NCBI GenBank assembly: GCA_937927775.1
Contig: CALBEF010000096.1
Location: 1 to 50,921 of the forward strand
Length of the DNA: 50,921 bases
Direction of reading: 5' to 3'
From: an uncultured Anaerolineae bacterium
Lineage (GTDB): Bacteria; Chloroflexota; Anaerolineae; J036; Brachytrichaceae
Positions within the stretch are counted from its first letter, which is position 1. The number at the start of each line of letters is the position of its first letter. A model generated the notes under the pieces. The model made no database searches. It was not told the DNA's origin and saw nothing but the letters and a program-made list of their open reading frames with translations. This document shows, piece after piece, positions 19,480 to 32,840 of this stretch. Made by a program: the position numbers and the translations under genes.

Positions 19480-20508
19480 GTGAAAACAGTACTGGTCACC
19501 GGCGGCGCCGGCTTCATCGGCTCCAACTTCGTTCGTTACGCGCTGGAAAAGCACTCGGACTGGCGCGTGGTTGTGTTCGACAAGCTGACCTACGCCGGCA
19601 ATCTCGACAACCTGAAGGATGTCGCCGAGAAGTTTGGGGGGCGCTACGTCTTTGTGCGCGGCGACATCGCCGACCGCGAGGCCGTGTTCAGCGCAATGCG
19701 CGACTACGCGCCGGCCATCATCGTCAACTTCGCCGCCGACACGCATGTGGACCGCTCGCTGATGGAGCCGGGCACGTTCATCATGACGGATGTGTACGGC
19801 ACCTATGTGCTGCTTGAAGCCGCAAAGGAATTTAAGGTTGAGCGCTATCACCAGATCAGCACCGATGAAGTGTATGGCGACATCGCCGAGCCGCTGCGCA
19901 GCGCGGAGAACGATCGGCTGCATCCCAGCAGCCCGTACTCGTCGAGCAAGGCCGGCGGCGATCTGATGTGCCTGGCTTATGGCCGCTCGTTCGGCGTGCC
20001 GGTCACGATCACGCGCGGCAGCAACAATATCGGCCCCTATCAGTATCCGGAGAAGGTCGTGCCCTTGTTCATCACCAACGCCATCGACGATCTGCCGCTG
20101 CCGCTGTACGGCGACGGCATGCAAATGCGCGACTATCAGTACGTGCTCGATCACTGCGAGGGCATCGATGTGGTGATTGAGAAAGGGCAGCCGGGCGAGA
20201 TTTACAACGTTGGCAGCGGCGTCGAAACGCGCAATATCGATTTGACCCATGCGATCCTGGATTTGCTGGGCAAACCGTATTCGCTGATCCGGCCGGTGAA
20301 AGACCGCCCCGGCCACGACCGGCGCTACGCGCTCGACGTGAGCAAACTGCGCGCGCTGGGCTGGCGCAGCGGCCACACCTTCGCCCAGGCCATCGAAAAG
20401 ACCGTGCGCTGGTATGTCGATAACCCGTGGTGGTGGCGCAAACTGAAGAGCGGCGAGTATCTGGAATACTACAAGCGGCAGTACGCGGGGAGAGAATTGA
20501 GCCATTAG
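19480..20508 (+). CDS. rfbB: dTDP-glucose 4,6-dehydratase
   Basis: 342 residues, full length. Dehydrates dTDP-glucose to the 4-keto-6-deoxy sugar for rhamnose and related glycans. The NAD motif TGGAGFIGSNF starts at residue 6, the catalytic triad elements ISTDEVYGDI and YSSSKAGGD are present, and RGSNNIGPYQYPEK and RPGHDRRYALD match the family. A GTG start at 19480 is used; the frame is open much further upstream but lies antisense to the beta-helix gene. No rfbA, rfbC or rfbD is next to it, so the pathway is split in this genome. The last residues (RELSH) run into a repeat. Confidence 0.93.
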   Translation: MKTVLVTGGAGFIGSNFVRYALEKHSDWRVVVFDKLTYAGNLDNLKDVAEKFGGRYVFVRGDIADREAVFSAMRDYAPAIIVNFAADTHVDRSLMEPGTFIMTDVYGTYVLLEAAKEFKVERYHQISTDEVYGDIAEPLRSAENDRLHPSSPYSSSKAGGDLMCLAYGRSFGVPVTITRGSNNIGPYQYPEKVVPLFITNAIDDLPLPLYGDGMQMRDYQYVLDHCEGIDVVIEKGQPGEIYNVGSGVETRNIDLTHAILDLLGKPYSLIRPVKDRPGHDRRYALDVSKLRALGWRSGHTFAQAIEKTVRWYVDNPWWWRKLKSGEYLEYYKRQYAGRELSH

Positions 20509-20568
20509 GCCATTGAGTCACTGCGCCAATGACCCGATGGCAAAATGACTCAATCACCAAAACCCCTG

Positions 20569-21489
20569 ATGTTTGAACTCACTTTCCTCGGCACGGCTGC
20601 GTCCACCCCGCTGACCAAACGCGGTCTGCCGTCCATGCTCATTGCCCACGACGAGTACCGCTTCATGGTCGATTGCGGCGAGGGCACGCAGCGCCAGTTG
20701 TTGTGCAGCGGGTTAGGTTTCCGCCGGCTCGAACACATCCTCATCACGCATCCGCACCTCGACCACATCCTCGGCCTGGGCGGCCTGGTCTCCACGCTGG
20801 CGCAATGGGAGACCTCGCTCGAGCGGATGCATATCTACGGCGGGAAAAGCGCGCTCGATCGCGTTGAAGACCTGCTCTATCGCGTCGTTTTTCGCGGGGC
20901 GCGCCCGCCGCTGGAATTGCATCTGGTTGATGTGCAGCCCGGCCTTTTGTTAAAAGGCGAGGATTTCGACGTGGTGGCTTTTCCGGTCCAGCATCGCGGC
21001 CCGGATTGCTATGGCTATCTGTTCCAGGAGCACTCGCGCCGGCCCTTTCTGAACGACAAGGCCGAAGCGCTGGGCGTGCCGGCCGGCCCGGAGCGCCGGC
21101 AACTGGTGGCCGGCCGGCCCATCACGCTGGCCGATGGCCGCGTCATCCAGCCCGATGACGTGTTGGGCGAGTTGCAGCGCGGCGTCAAGCTGGCTGTGAC
21201 AGGCGATGTCGGCGAAACCAAAAGCCTTGTCCAGATCATGCGCAGCGCAGACGCCATCGTGACCGAGGGCACTTACAACGACGCCGACGCCGGGCTGGCC
21301 CGCGAGAACGGCCACATTACGGTGGGCGAGGCTGCGCGGCTGGCGCGCGACGCCGGCGCGCAACAACTCATCCTGACCCACATCTCAGGCCGCTACCGCG
21401 AGCGCGACCTGGAGGAAGAGGCCAAACGCTACTTCCCCAACGTCGTTCTGGCGCGCGACTTCGACGCGTTCAAGATCAAGCGGGATTGA
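20569..21489 (+). CDS. rnz: Ribonuclease Z
   Basis: 306 residues. tRNA 3'-end endonuclease of the metallo-beta-lactamase fold. The N-terminus MFELTFLGTAASTP, the zinc motif THPHLDHILGLGG (H-x-H-x-D-H), PVQHRGPDCYGY, the aspartate-containing TGDVGETKSL, EGTYND and the final LTHISGRY are in the family order. The ATG at 20569 matches the conserved N-terminus; an ATG 24 bases earlier would add residues encoded by a repeat tract (about 20497-20560). It ends in another repeat tract, shared with the convergent DUF255 gene. Confidence 0.92.
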   Translation: MFELTFLGTAASTPLTKRGLPSMLIAHDEYRFMVDCGEGTQRQLLCSGLGFRRLEHILITHPHLDHILGLGGLVSTLAQWETSLERMHIYGGKSALDRVEDLLYRVVFRGARPPLELHLVDVQPGLLLKGEDFDVVAFPVQHRGPDCYGYLFQEHSRRPFLNDKAEALGVPAGPERRQLVAGRPITLADGRVIQPDDVLGELQRGVKLAVTGDVGETKSLVQIMRSADAIVTEGTYNDADAGLARENGHITVGEAARLARDAGAQQLILTHISGRYRERDLEEEAKRYFPNVVLARDFDAFKIKRD

Positions 21490-21543
21490 GCGATTGGGTC
21501 ATTGAGCGATTGTGTCGATGGGCAAATACGCAACACGCGACAC

Positions 21544-23592
21544 TCATCCCTCATCCCTCAATTGCTTTTCCAGCGCCGCCGGTTCGGTGACCGGCATCTG
21601 ACACGCAAAACGCCGGCACACCCAGGCCGTCGCTTTGCCGCCCACCTGCTCCCGGCCGGTGAGCAAAGGGATCGGCGATGATTCGCCCGGTTTCTTCAGC
21701 GCCACCACCTGATTGGGTCGAAAGCCGTTGAACACGACCTGGAACAGGGCCTGGGTGTCAGGCGCGTCGAGGTCGCCGACCAGCGCAATCTCTTTTGGCG
21801 CGTTGACGGCCAGATCATGAGCAATCAGCCATTGACCGAAGGCCGTGGGATAGCGTTGCATCGCATCCTGCACCCGGCCCAACAGGTTCTCCGCGATCTC
21901 GATGTAGCGCGCCTCGCCGGTGTAGGCGCCCAGCTTCAACAGCACGGTGGCCGCCATGGCGTTGCCGGATGGCACGGCGTTGTCCTGCAGATCGCGCGGG
22001 CGCGTGACCAGTTGCTCATGGTCGTCACTGGTGTCGTAGAAGCTGCCATCCTCAGCGCGGAAATGCGCCAGCGCGATGTCCATCAGCTCCCGCGCTGTGA
22101 CGAACCAGCGCGCATCGAACGTGGTTTGATACAACTCAATCAACCCTTCTGCCAGATGGGTGTAGTCCTCCAGGTAGCCGTTGAGTTTCGCGCCGTGGCC
22201 GTCCTTCCAGGCGCGGAACAGCCGGCCGCCCGGCCCGCGCAGTTCGCGCAGCAGGAAATCGGCGTTGCGGATGGCGATCTGCCGGTAGTCATCCCGCCCC
22301 AGCGCGCGCGCCGCTTCCGCGAACGCGGCCAGCATCAGCCCGTTCCACGCGGTCAGCACCTTCTCATCGCGCCCCGGCTTCACGCGCCGCTCGCGCGCCG
22401 CGAACAATTTGCGCCGCGCCTCGGCGAGGATGCCCTCCAGCGTTGCTGTGTCCAGCCCGTGCGCCTGCGCAACCTCTTCAATCGAGCGCGCCACATGCAG
22501 GATGTTGTGGCCTTCCCAGTTGCCGCCGCGCGTCACGTCGTACACATCGCCAAACAGCACCGCTTCCGGCCCGAGCAACTCCCACACCTCGTCTGCCGAC
22601 CAGACAAAGAACCTGCCCTCTTCGCCTTCTGAGTCGGCGTCCTGCGTGCTGTAAAAGCCGCCGGCGGGGTGGGTCATTTCGCGCGCGACGTAGTCCAATG
22701 TCTCGATGGTGATGCGCCTGTGCAGTGGATTGCCTGTGATCTGCCAGGCGTGCAGATAGGCGCGCGCCAGTTGGCTGTTGTCGTACAGCATCTTCTCAAA
22801 GTGCGGAACCAGCCAGCGCGCGTCGGTCGAATAGCGGTGGAAGCCGCCGCCGAGTTGATCGTACATCCCGCCTTCGGCCATGGCGGTCAGCGTCTTGTCG
22901 ATCATGCGCCGCGCCCGATTGTCGCCGGCCTGGTGGTAGTGGCGCAGCAGGAATTCAATCGTCATCGGCTGCGGGAACTTTGGCGCGCGTCCCCATCCGC
23001 CGTTCACCTGATCAAAGGCGTTGTCGAGCGTCCGGGTCACAGCGTCGCGCGTATGCTCGCTCAGCGCCGATGCCTTCTCGCCGAGCGCATGATTCTGCCG
23101 GGCGTAGAACTCGATCAGACTCTGGCGGGTTTGTTCGATCTTCTCCGGTTCGTTTGCCCAGGTTTCGGCCAGCGAGGTCAGCACCTGCTTGAACGAGGGC
23201 ATGCCATAGCGCGCGGTTTTGGGGAAGTAGGTGCCGGCGTAGAACGGCACGCCGTCGGGTGTCAGCCACACGCTCATCGGCCAGCCGCCGCTGCCGGTCA
23301 TGCCGACCACGGCTTCCATGTAGATGGCGTCGAGATCGGGCCGCTCCTCTCGGTCCACCTTGATGCTCACGAAGTAGCGATTGAGAATCTCGGCGGTTTC
23401 CGCGTCCTCGAACGACTCGTGTTCCATCACGTGGCACCAGTGACACGCGGCGTAGCCAATGCTCAGGAAGATCGGCTTGTTCTCTTCTCTGGCCTTGCGC
23501 AGCGCCTCTTCACCCCAGGGGTACCAGTCCACCGGGTTGTTGGCGTGTTGCAACAGGTATGGGCTTGACTCGCCCGCTAGTCGGTTTGACAT
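21544..23592 (-). CDS. DUF255 thioredoxin-fold protein (YyaL/SPATA20 family)
   Basis: 682 residues. The N-terminal thioredoxin-like domain has [18 protein letters not shown] and the CxxC-type motif ACHWCHVM, then DREERPDLD and [13 protein letters not shown], all diagnostic. The rest is an alpha/alpha six-barrel like N-acylglucosamine 2-epimerases ([47 protein letters not shown]). Widely conserved but of unknown function. The ATG at 23592 is chosen for the AAGGA before it and the conserved N-terminus. Its stop lies in tcatccc heptamers (about 21545-21562). Confidence 0.93.
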   Translation of the reverse strand: MSNRLAGESSPYLLQHANNPVDWYPWGEEALRKAREENKPIFLSIGYAACHWCHVMEHESFEDAETAEILNRYFVSIKVDREERPDLDAIYMEAVVGMTGSGGWPMSVWLTPDGVPFYAGTYFPKTARYGMPSFKQVLTSLAETWANEPEKIEQTRQSLIEFYARQNHALGEKASALSEHTRDAVTRTLDNAFDQVNGGWGRAPKFPQPMTIEFLLRHYHQAGDNRARRMIDKTLTAMAEGGMYDQLGGGFHRYSTDARWLVPHFEKMLYDNSQLARAYLHAWQITGNPLHRRITIETLDYVAREMTHPAGGFYSTQDADSEGEEGRFFVWSADEVWELLGPEAVLFGDVYDVTRGGNWEGHNILHVARSIEEVAQAHGLDTATLEGILAEARRKLFAARERRVKPGRDEKVLTAWNGLMLAAFAEAARALGRDDYRQIAIRNADFLLRELRGPGGRLFRAWKDGHGAKLNGYLEDYTHLAEGLIELYQTTFDARWFVTARELMDIALAHFRAEDGSFYDTSDDHEQLVTRPRDLQDNAVPSGNAMAATVLLKLGAYTGEARYIEIAENLLGRVQDAMQRYPTAFGQWLIAHDLAVNAPKEIALVGDLDAPDTQALFQVVFNGFRPNQVVALKKPGESSPIPLLTGREQVGGKATAWVCRRFACQMPVTEPAALEKQLRDEG

Positions 23593-23778
23593 GGAATTGT
23601 CCTTGCCGCAGCTCCATAGGTGACTGGGCAACGCCATTGTCGGCGCTCAACCTGAGCGAAGGGTGAGGCCGGCCTGAGCTGGCGCCGCGCCGGTGCTTGC
23701 GCTTCCGGCCATCTCGCGTCACAATCGCCTCAGCGTCGCAAACGACATCGTGCGCGCAACATCACACAGGAGTTCATT

Positions 23779-23850
23779 ATGCGAACCGTTGGGAAACAAA
23801 GCGCGCAACAAAAGGTCAGATCACCCTTCGCGCTCTTTGCGTCTTTGTAG
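23779..23850 (+). CDS. Possible 23-residue small protein before the nitroreductase gene
   Basis: ATG at 23779 has CAGGAG six bases upstream and is followed by 23 codons (MRTVGKQSAQQKVRSPF...) to TAG. The end overlaps a low-complexity tract (gcgctctttgcgtctttg). No family recognised. It could be a leader peptide or chance. The remaining sequence from 23593 to 23884 shows nothing else. Confidence 0.2.
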   Translation: MRTVGKQSAQQKVRSPFALFASL

Positions 23851-23884
23851 TTCGTTTTGGCCGCGCGCCGGCTGGAGGTGAAGC

Positions 23885-24529
23885 ATGGACCTGGAAACAG
23901 TTGATCGTTTGTTGACCACTACGCGCAGTGTGCGCAGGCGGCTCGACTTTGCGCGCCCGGTGGAGCGCGAGGTCATCGAACGCTGTCTGGAGCTTGCCGT
24001 GCAGGCGCCCACCGGCTCGAATCGTCAGAACTGGCATTTCGTCGTGGTCACCGACCCGGCCAAACGCGCCGAGATCGGCCGGCTGTACCGCCAGTCGTTC
24101 GAGCTGTACGCGCAGGCGCTGCCGGCTTCGGGCGCGCGCAGCCACACCAATCCAGCCCTGGCGGCGCAGAACCGCCGTGTGCGGGATTCCGCATGGTATC
24201 TGGCCGAACACATGGGCGATGCGCCGGCGCTGGTCATCTTCTGCGTCGAAGGCCGTGTGGAAGACGCCGGCCCGATGGCCCAGGCCAGCACGTATGGCTC
24301 GATCCTGCCGGCAGCCTGGTCGTTCATGCTGGCGTTGCGCGCGCGTGGGCTGGGCGCGGCCTGGACGACGCTGCACCTGCGCTACGAGAAGGAGGTCGCC
24401 GCGCTGCTGGGCATCCCGGACACCGTGACGCAGGCCGTGCTGATGCCGGTGGCCTATTACACCGGCGATGACTTCAAGCCGGCCGAGCGATTGCCGGCCC
24501 GCGACAGGACGCACTGGAATGGCTGGTGA
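23885..24529 (+). CDS. Nitroreductase family protein
   Basis: 214 residues. FMN-dependent NAD(P)H oxidoreductase fold: the N-terminal [20 protein letters not shown] with the arginine pair that binds FMN phosphate, [18 protein letters not shown], a central [21 protein letters not shown] and a final [19 protein letters not shown]. Substrate not predictable. GGAGGTGA precedes the ATG. First of four genes that overlap or nearly touch: nitroreductase, rnhA, GH32, GNAT. Confidence 0.9.
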   Translation: MDLETVDRLLTTTRSVRRRLDFARPVEREVIERCLELAVQAPTGSNRQNWHFVVVTDPAKRAEIGRLYRQSFELYAQALPASGARSHTNPALAAQNRRVRDSAWYLAEHMGDAPALVIFCVEGRVEDAGPMAQASTYGSILPAAWSFMLALRARGLGAAWTTLHLRYEKEVAALLGIPDTVTQAVLMPVAYYTGDDFKPAERLPARDRTHWNGW

Positions 24530-25046
24530 TCTGCCGCAGGTCGTCATGTACACCGACGGCGGGTGCGATCCCAACCCCGGCCCCGGCGGCTATGGCGTCG
24601 TGTTGTTGTTTGCCGGACATCGCAAAGAGCTGTCCGGCGGCTATTGCCTGACAACCAACAACCGCATGGAGATCATGGCCGCCATCGCCGGCCTGAAGGT
24701 GCTCAATCGGCCCTGCCGCGTCACCCTCTACACCGACTCGGAATATCTGGCCAATGCCATGAGCAGGGGATGGGCGAAACGTTGGCGCGCGAATGGCTGG
24801 AGGCGCAACAAAACCGACCCGGCGCTGAACCCCGACCTGTGGCGAGAGCTGTTGGCGCTGTGCGAGCAGCATGACGTGACGTTCGTATGGCTGCGCGGCC
24901 ACGCCGGCAACGCCGAGAATGAGCGCTGCGACCAACTGACCCATCAGGCGCGACGCAATCGCAACCTGCCTCCCGATCCCGGCTACCCGCCGGCGCAGAA
25001 TGCCGGGCCGACGCTGTTTGGCGCAGCGCGACAGATCAGACAGTAA
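24519..25046 (+). CDS. rnhA: Ribonuclease HI
   Basis: 175 residues. Cleaves RNA in RNA-DNA hybrids. The four carboxylates are in [16 protein letters not shown] (D13), [22 protein letters not shown] and NERCDQL, and the substrate-handling region [13 protein letters not shown] plus the WLRGHAGN loop are present. The start at 24519 overlaps the nitroreductase stop by 11 bases; an internal ATG at 24546 is the alternative. About 25 C-terminal residues (after [11 protein letters not shown]) exceed the E. coli enzyme. Confidence 0.93.
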   Translation: MAGDLPQVVMYTDGGCDPNPGPGGYGVVLLFAGHRKELSGGYCLTTNNRMEIMAAIAGLKVLNRPCRVTLYTDSEYLANAMSRGWAKRWRANGWRRNKTDPALNPDLWRELLALCEQHDVTFVWLRGHAGNAENERCDQLTHQARRNRNLPPDPGYPPAQNAGPTLFGAARQIRQ

Positions 25047-25058
25047 AGGAGATGCGGC

Positions 25059-26477
25059 ATGGCTATCGAACCCAACCGCCCCCTGTTTCACTTCACGCCC
25101 CCCATCAACTGGATGAACGACCCCAACGGGCTGGTCTGGCACGACGGCGAGTATCACCTGTACTACCAGCACAATCCCTATGGCAAAGCCTGGGGCCACA
25201 TGAGCTGGGGTCATGCTGTCAGCGCTGATCTGTTGCATTGGAAGCATTTGCCGGTTGCGCTGCTCGAAGCGCCCCGGCAGGGTTATACGATTTTCTCCGG
25301 CAGCGCGGTCGTGGATTCGCGCAACACCACCGGATTCGGGCGCGACGGCATCCCGCCGCTGGTGGCGATTTACACCGCCGACTATCATCCCGCCCGCGCG
25401 CTCCAGGATGTGCACATTGCCTACAGCCTCGACCGTGGCCGCGCGTTCACCGACTATGCCGGCAACCCGGTGTTGCGCGTCAACAGTCCCAAGTTCGGCG
25501 ACCCCAAAGTGTTCTGGCATGCGCCGACCGAACGCTGGATCATGGCTGCCATTCACGGCGCAGAACAAGGCTGGGTCGATCTGTACGTCTCGTCCAACCT
25601 GAAGGATTGGGCGTTGCTCAGCGCCTTTCATGCGCCGCAGGCTGCGCCGGGCATGTGGGAATGCCCCGATCTGTTTCCGCTGCCTGCCCCGGATGGGTCA
25701 GAACGCTGGGCGCTCAAAGTCAACACAGTGCTGCCCAATCAGGGTGGCTCGGTGACGCGCTATTTTCCGGGCGAGTTTGATGGGCGCGCGTTCCACGGCG
25801 ACCCATTGGCCCCTCAGATGGTCTATCCTGACGGCGACCCGATCTACGCCGAAGTGACTTACAACGAAGATCCGCAGGGCCGGCGCATCCTGGTCGGCTG
25901 GATACGCCAGACGCCCCGTGATGACCGCGCATGGACCGGGATGCAGTCCATCCCGCGCGAGGTGTCTTTGCGCGAGGTCGGCGGACAGTGGCGGATATGC
26001 CAATCGCCGATCGCCGAGATGCAAACCTTGCGCCGCGCGCATCAGGTCGTCACCCGCGCCAATCTGACCGGCGCCGCGCCGGTGTTGGCCGGCGGGCAGG
26101 CCGGGCTGGGCGCGTGGGAGATTGCCGCTCAATTCGACCCCGGCACGGCCACCGAATGCGGCGTCGAGATTCATCTCGCGCGCAATGCAACCGCCCGCGC
26201 CGGCTACTCTGCCGCGACGGGCGAACTATTCGTCGATGCGCCGGAATGCCCGCGCCTCGCCGTGCCCCTGCGTCACACGAGCGGGCCGGTGGCCCTGCGC
26301 GTGTTTGTCGATCGCGGCGTGCTGGAGGTGTTCGGCGGGGAAGGGCAGGCGACGATCAGCGCGCTGCTCGAGCCGGAGACGGCGTGTGTCGGGCTGGGTG
26401 TGTTTGCCCTGGACGGCGCGGCGCGTATGGCGACCCTGGATATCTGGGAGCTTGAGGCAACTCTTCCTCATGAATGA
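25059..26477 (+). CDS. GH32 fructosidase (levanase/sucrose-6-phosphate hydrolase-like)
   Basis: 472 residues, no signal peptide, so probably cytoplasmic. The five-bladed propeller domain has NWMNDPNG with the nucleophile D21, SGSAVVD, and WECPDLF with the acid/base E201. A C-terminal beta-sandwich follows from about 330 (VALRVFVDRGVLEVFGGEGQ). The third signature, normally (F)RDPKV, reads FGDPKV here: the arginine at 147 is replaced by glycine while D148 is kept. Hydrolysis of sucrose, sucrose-6-phosphate or fructans is likely, but the substitution may alter substrate handling. GGAG lies before the ATG. It overlaps the GNAT gene by eight bases. No fructose transporter is next to it. Confidence 0.9.
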   Translation: MAIEPNRPLFHFTPPINWMNDPNGLVWHDGEYHLYYQHNPYGKAWGHMSWGHAVSADLLHWKHLPVALLEAPRQGYTIFSGSAVVDSRNTTGFGRDGIPPLVAIYTADYHPARALQDVHIAYSLDRGRAFTDYAGNPVLRVNSPKFGDPKVFWHAPTERWIMAAIHGAEQGWVDLYVSSNLKDWALLSAFHAPQAAPGMWECPDLFPLPAPDGSERWALKVNTVLPNQGGSVTRYFPGEFDGRAFHGDPLAPQMVYPDGDPIYAEVTYNEDPQGRRILVGWIRQTPRDDRAWTGMQSIPREVSLREVGGQWRICQSPIAEMQTLRRAHQVVTRANLTGAAPVLAGGQAGLGAWEIAAQFDPGTATECGVEIHLARNATARAGYSAATGELFVDAPECPRLAVPLRHTSGPVALRVFVDRGVLEVFGGEGQATISALLEPETACVGLGVFALDGAARMATLDIWELEATLPHE

Positions 26478-27120
26478 CACAGACTTTCTCGACATTGCCC
26501 CGGTTCCGGGGCCGGCCTATCGCATTGTCACGCGCCGGCTGGTGTTGCGTTGCTGGCAGCCACAGGACGCGCCGGCGCTCAAGGCAGCCATCGACATCAG
26601 CCGGGAGCATCTTGCGCCGTGGATGCCCTGGGCGCGCGGCGATCCGGCTGACCTGCAGGCCACCATCGCCCTGCTTCGCGCCTGGCGCGCCAGGTTTGAT
26701 CTGGGGCAGGATTTCGTCTATGGCATCTTCAACCGCGATGAGGCGCAGGTTATCGGCAGCACCGGCCTGCACGCTCGTGTCGGTTCGGATGCGCGCGAGA
26801 TCGGCTACTGGGTTCACGTTGACCATATCGGGCGCGGCTATGCCACCGAGGCGGCGGCGGCGCTCACACGGGTCGGATTCGAGATTGATCGTGTCTCGCG
26901 CATCGATATCCGGGTGGCTGTGGGCAACGAGCGCAGCGCGAACGTGCCACGCAAGCTCGCGTACACGCGCGAGGCGACGTTGCGCCGGCGCGACCCTGCG
27001 CCAGATGGCGCGCTGCGCGACATGATGCTGTGGACGATGCTGGCCGACGAATACCCCGGCAGTCCGGCGGCTTCGGCGGACATCGAGGCGTATGACGCCG
27101 CCGGCCGGCGCATTCTGTAA
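26470..27120 (+). CDS. GNAT family N-acetyltransferase (RimJ/RimL-like)
   Basis: 216 residues. The layout RIVTRRLVLRCWQPQDA, GYWVHVDHIGRGYATEAAAAL (acetyl-CoA loop) and NERSANVPRKLAYTREATLRRR is the RimJ/RimL subfamily that acetylates ribosomal protein N-termini or small molecules. The acceptor cannot be told. Translationally coupled to GH32 by overlap. Last gene of the run. Confidence 0.85.
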   Translation: MNDTDFLDIAPVPGPAYRIVTRRLVLRCWQPQDAPALKAAIDISREHLAPWMPWARGDPADLQATIALLRAWRARFDLGQDFVYGIFNRDEAQVIGSTGLHARVGSDAREIGYWVHVDHIGRGYATEAAAALTRVGFEIDRVSRIDIRVAVGNERSANVPRKLAYTREATLRRRDPAPDGALRDMMLWTMLADEYPGSPAASADIEAYDAAGRRIL

Positions 27121-27380
27121 ATCGGGCGCTCTCCTCTTCTGAAGCATTCGCGTTCATTCGCGTTCATTCGCGGTAACCGGGCCGGGTCGCCAAAGTCGCA
27201 GTTTCAACCACCTGACGGGGCAGTTGCCGGAAGCGCATCCCTGCGGAACACATTTTCCAGCAGGGGCAATTTGCCTGCGCACGTGATCCCGCGACTGCGG
27301 CTTGCATCTGCAAAGTTGCGGGCCACATGAAGCAAAGCCGGCCTGCGCTGGCTATAGGGGCGTTGCGCGCAGGCAGAATT

Positions 27381-27405
27381 GTAGGGCAAGCCGCCGGGCT
27401 TGCCT
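27381..27405. repeat. Palindromic element, copy 1
   Basis: gtagggcaagccgcc followed by gggcttgcct. The eight-base arms ggcaagcc and ggcttgcc are exact inverses. A second copy with one mismatch in 25 bases is at 31098-31122, so the two copies flank the regulator gene. Confidence 0.8.
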
Positions 27406-27480
27406 GCGGCGCACCCGCCTGCTTTGAAAACCGATTCCTCTGGGATAAAACGAGCTTTCCTTGCGCCCCGCCGTGTCCGG

Positions 27481-27493
27481 TGTGCGACAATGC
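27481..27493 (+). promoter_or_regulatory. Possible extended -10 promoter of the regulator
   Basis: tgtgcgacaatgc contains TGC-GACAAT, an extended -10 pattern, 31 bases before the ATG. The identical 13 bases occur at 40407-40419 upstream of xylA. Confidence 0.35.
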
Positions 27494-27522
27494 GTTTCCA
27501 GGCAGACACGCCGTGAACGAGT

Positions 27523-31097
<3,575 letters not shown>

Positions 31098-31101
<4 letters not shown>

Positions 31102-31122
31102 GGCAAGCCGCCAGGCTTGCCT
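31098..31122. repeat. Palindromic element, copy 2
   Basis: gtagggcaagccgcc followed by aggcttgcct, 24 of 25 bases identical to 27381-27405. Its tag is the stop codon of the regulator. A degenerate third half (gccgccgggcttg) follows at about 31126-31138. Confidence 0.8.
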
Positions 31123-31278
31123 CAGGCCGCCGGGCTTGTCGCAAGTCGGACTGAATCCAATCTGACGAATTCACGTTCCAATTCTGCGAGACAGCGCCGG
31201 CCTGCCCTGCCACAATCCTCAGCACAGAAGACTCTCACCGCGCCGGCTCTACTCGGCGCGGCGCTCCTGATCCTTGTC

Positions 31279-31701
31279 ATGGCCGCGTATTGTCTGATCG
31301 GAGAGACCGATTCATTCATTGCCATGCTGCTGGCGCGCTTTGCCCAGGCGCGCGGGTTGCAGCCGGTTCAGGCGCAGGCCGGCGAGGAAGTCTGCGCGCT
31401 GGCGCGCCAACTGCATCCTGCGGTGATTGTGCTGGACGGCGAGCTGCCCGGCGCGCTGCGTGGCTGGGAGGCGGCGTCTCAGATGCGCGCCGATCCTGAT
31501 CTGGCCGGCATCCCCATCATTTCCTGTTCCTGGCTGAACGAGCCTGACGCGCGCGCGCTGATTGCGCGGGCCGTTGCGTATTTGCAGAAACCAGAGCTGC
31601 ACTATGACGATTTCACGGCTGCGCTGCGCCTGGCAGAGCAAATGTCCTCTGAGGCCGGCCCGCAGCGCGACACCGCCGACTGTCCATCCCCGCTGACCTG
31701 A
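31279..31701 (+). CDS. Stand-alone receiver-like protein
   Basis: 140 residues from ATG 31279. It has the CheY-like order LIGETDSFIAMLLARF, VIVLDGELPG with the phosphoacceptor aspartate, then IPIISCSW and AYLQKPE with the lysine. The acidic pair is reduced to E and D. There is no output domain. It may act as a phosphate partner or sink of the adjoining hybrid kinase. No Shine-Dalgarno is seen; the frame is open upstream to 31117 but that part (SRTESNLTNSRSNS) has no receiver character. It lies 10 bases before the permease gene. Confidence 0.65.
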   Translation: MAAYCLIGETDSFIAMLLARFAQARGLQPVQAQAGEEVCALARQLHPAVIVLDGELPGALRGWEAASQMRADPDLAGIPIISCSWLNEPDARALIARAVAYLQKPELHYDDFTAALRLAEQMSSEAGPQRDTADCPSPLT

Positions 31702-31711
31702 AGGAGATTCC

Positions 31712-32722
31712 ATGTCCGAGCAAACCGCCGATCTGCCCATCAAGCCCGCGCGCGCCAGTGTCTGGTCCGCCATCTTTCGCGCCCGTGAGACCAGCGTGTT
31801 CATCGCGCTGATTGCGCTGGTCGTCGTCATGTCGTTTGCCAGCCCGTACTTTCTGACCTCGGAAAACATCTTCAACGTGTTGCGCAACATGTCCACCATC
31901 AGCATCATCGCAATCGGCATGACGATGGTCATCATCACCGGCGGGATCGATCTGTCGGTCGGGTCGGTGCTGGCGATGTCGGCCATGATGACAGCGCGCC
32001 TGATGGTGGAATTCGGCCTTGACCCCCGGCTGGCGCTTGTGGTTGGCCTGTTGTTTGGCGCGCTGGCCGGCCTGGTGAACGGCCTCATCATCACCAAAGT
32101 GCAGGTCAACCCCTTCATTACCACCATGGGCATGATGAGCATCGGGCGCGGCCTGACCTATCTGCTGGCGAGCGGATTGCGCGGCACCGTCGCCAGCAAC
32201 ATCCCCATGCGCGATCCGGGCCTGAATTTTCTGGGGGGCGGCTATATCGGGCCGGTGCCGTTCCCGGTGATCGAAATGGCTGTTCTGGTCATCGTGGCAA
32301 GCCTGTTTCTCGCCAACACCGTGCTGGGCCGTCAGATTTACGCTGTCGGCAGCAACGAACAGGCGGCCCGCTTGTCCGGCGTAGATGTGGATCGCGTGCG
32401 CCTGTTCTGCTACACCCTGACCGGCCTGCTGGCTGCCTTTGCCGGTGTGATGACGGCCGGCCTGCTTTCCAACGCCGCCACGAACGCCGGCCTCGGCACC
32501 GAGCTGGACGTGATCGCCGCCGCTGTGATCGGCGGGGCCAGCCTGGCCGGCGGCCAGGGCACCGTGTACGGCGCTGTGATTGGCGCGGCCATTATGGCCG
32601 TGCTTCGCAATGCCTTTGTGTTGCTGGGTTTGCCCGCCTATATGCAGACGATCAGCATCGGCGTTGTCATCATTCTGGCTGTGGCGCTCGATCGTCTGCG
32701 CCGGCGGGGCCAGACCGTGTAA
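31712..32722 (+). CDS. ABC sugar transporter permease (RbsC/BPD_transp_2 type)
   Basis: 336 residues with about nine hydrophobic helices starting at residue 28. The family marks IGMTMVIITGGIDLSVGSVLA, GLVNGLIITKVQVNPFITTMG, YAVGSNEQAARLSGV and AAAVIGGASLAGGQGTVYGA are all present. It is the membrane unit of a ribose/xylose/inositol-class importer. GGAGA lies before the ATG. Gene order is permease, binding protein, ATPase. The 118-base gap after it holds a small palindrome (cgtagtgctacg, about 32747-32758). Confidence 0.95.
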   Translation: MSEQTADLPIKPARASVWSAIFRARETSVFIALIALVVVMSFASPYFLTSENIFNVLRNMSTISIIAIGMTMVIITGGIDLSVGSVLAMSAMMTARLMVEFGLDPRLALVVGLLFGALAGLVNGLIITKVQVNPFITTMGMMSIGRGLTYLLASGLRGTVASNIPMRDPGLNFLGGGYIGPVPFPVIEMAVLVIVASLFLANTVLGRQIYAVGSNEQAARLSGVDVDRVRLFCYTLTGLLAAFAGVMTAGLLSNAATNAGLGTELDVIAAAVIGGASLAGGQGTVYGAVIGAAIMAVLRNAFVLLGLPAYMQTISIGVVIILAVALDRLRRRGQTV

Positions 32723-32840
32723 GTCGGGAAGCCAGGGAGGTGATCTATCGTAGTGCTACGCGCATAGTGATCAATTCGGATTTGTGTTCGACACGTCAAC
32801 TCTTCAGTCACTTTTAAGGAGCGCTTTTTAAGGAGGAACC

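Larger units (their letters stand above)
27121..27522. other. 402-base intergenic region before the regulator
   Basis: Contains a short direct repeat (cattcgcgtt, 27146-27174), the first copy of a palindromic element (27381-27405) and a possible promoter (27481-27493). No convincing coding sequence was found. Confidence 0.6.
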
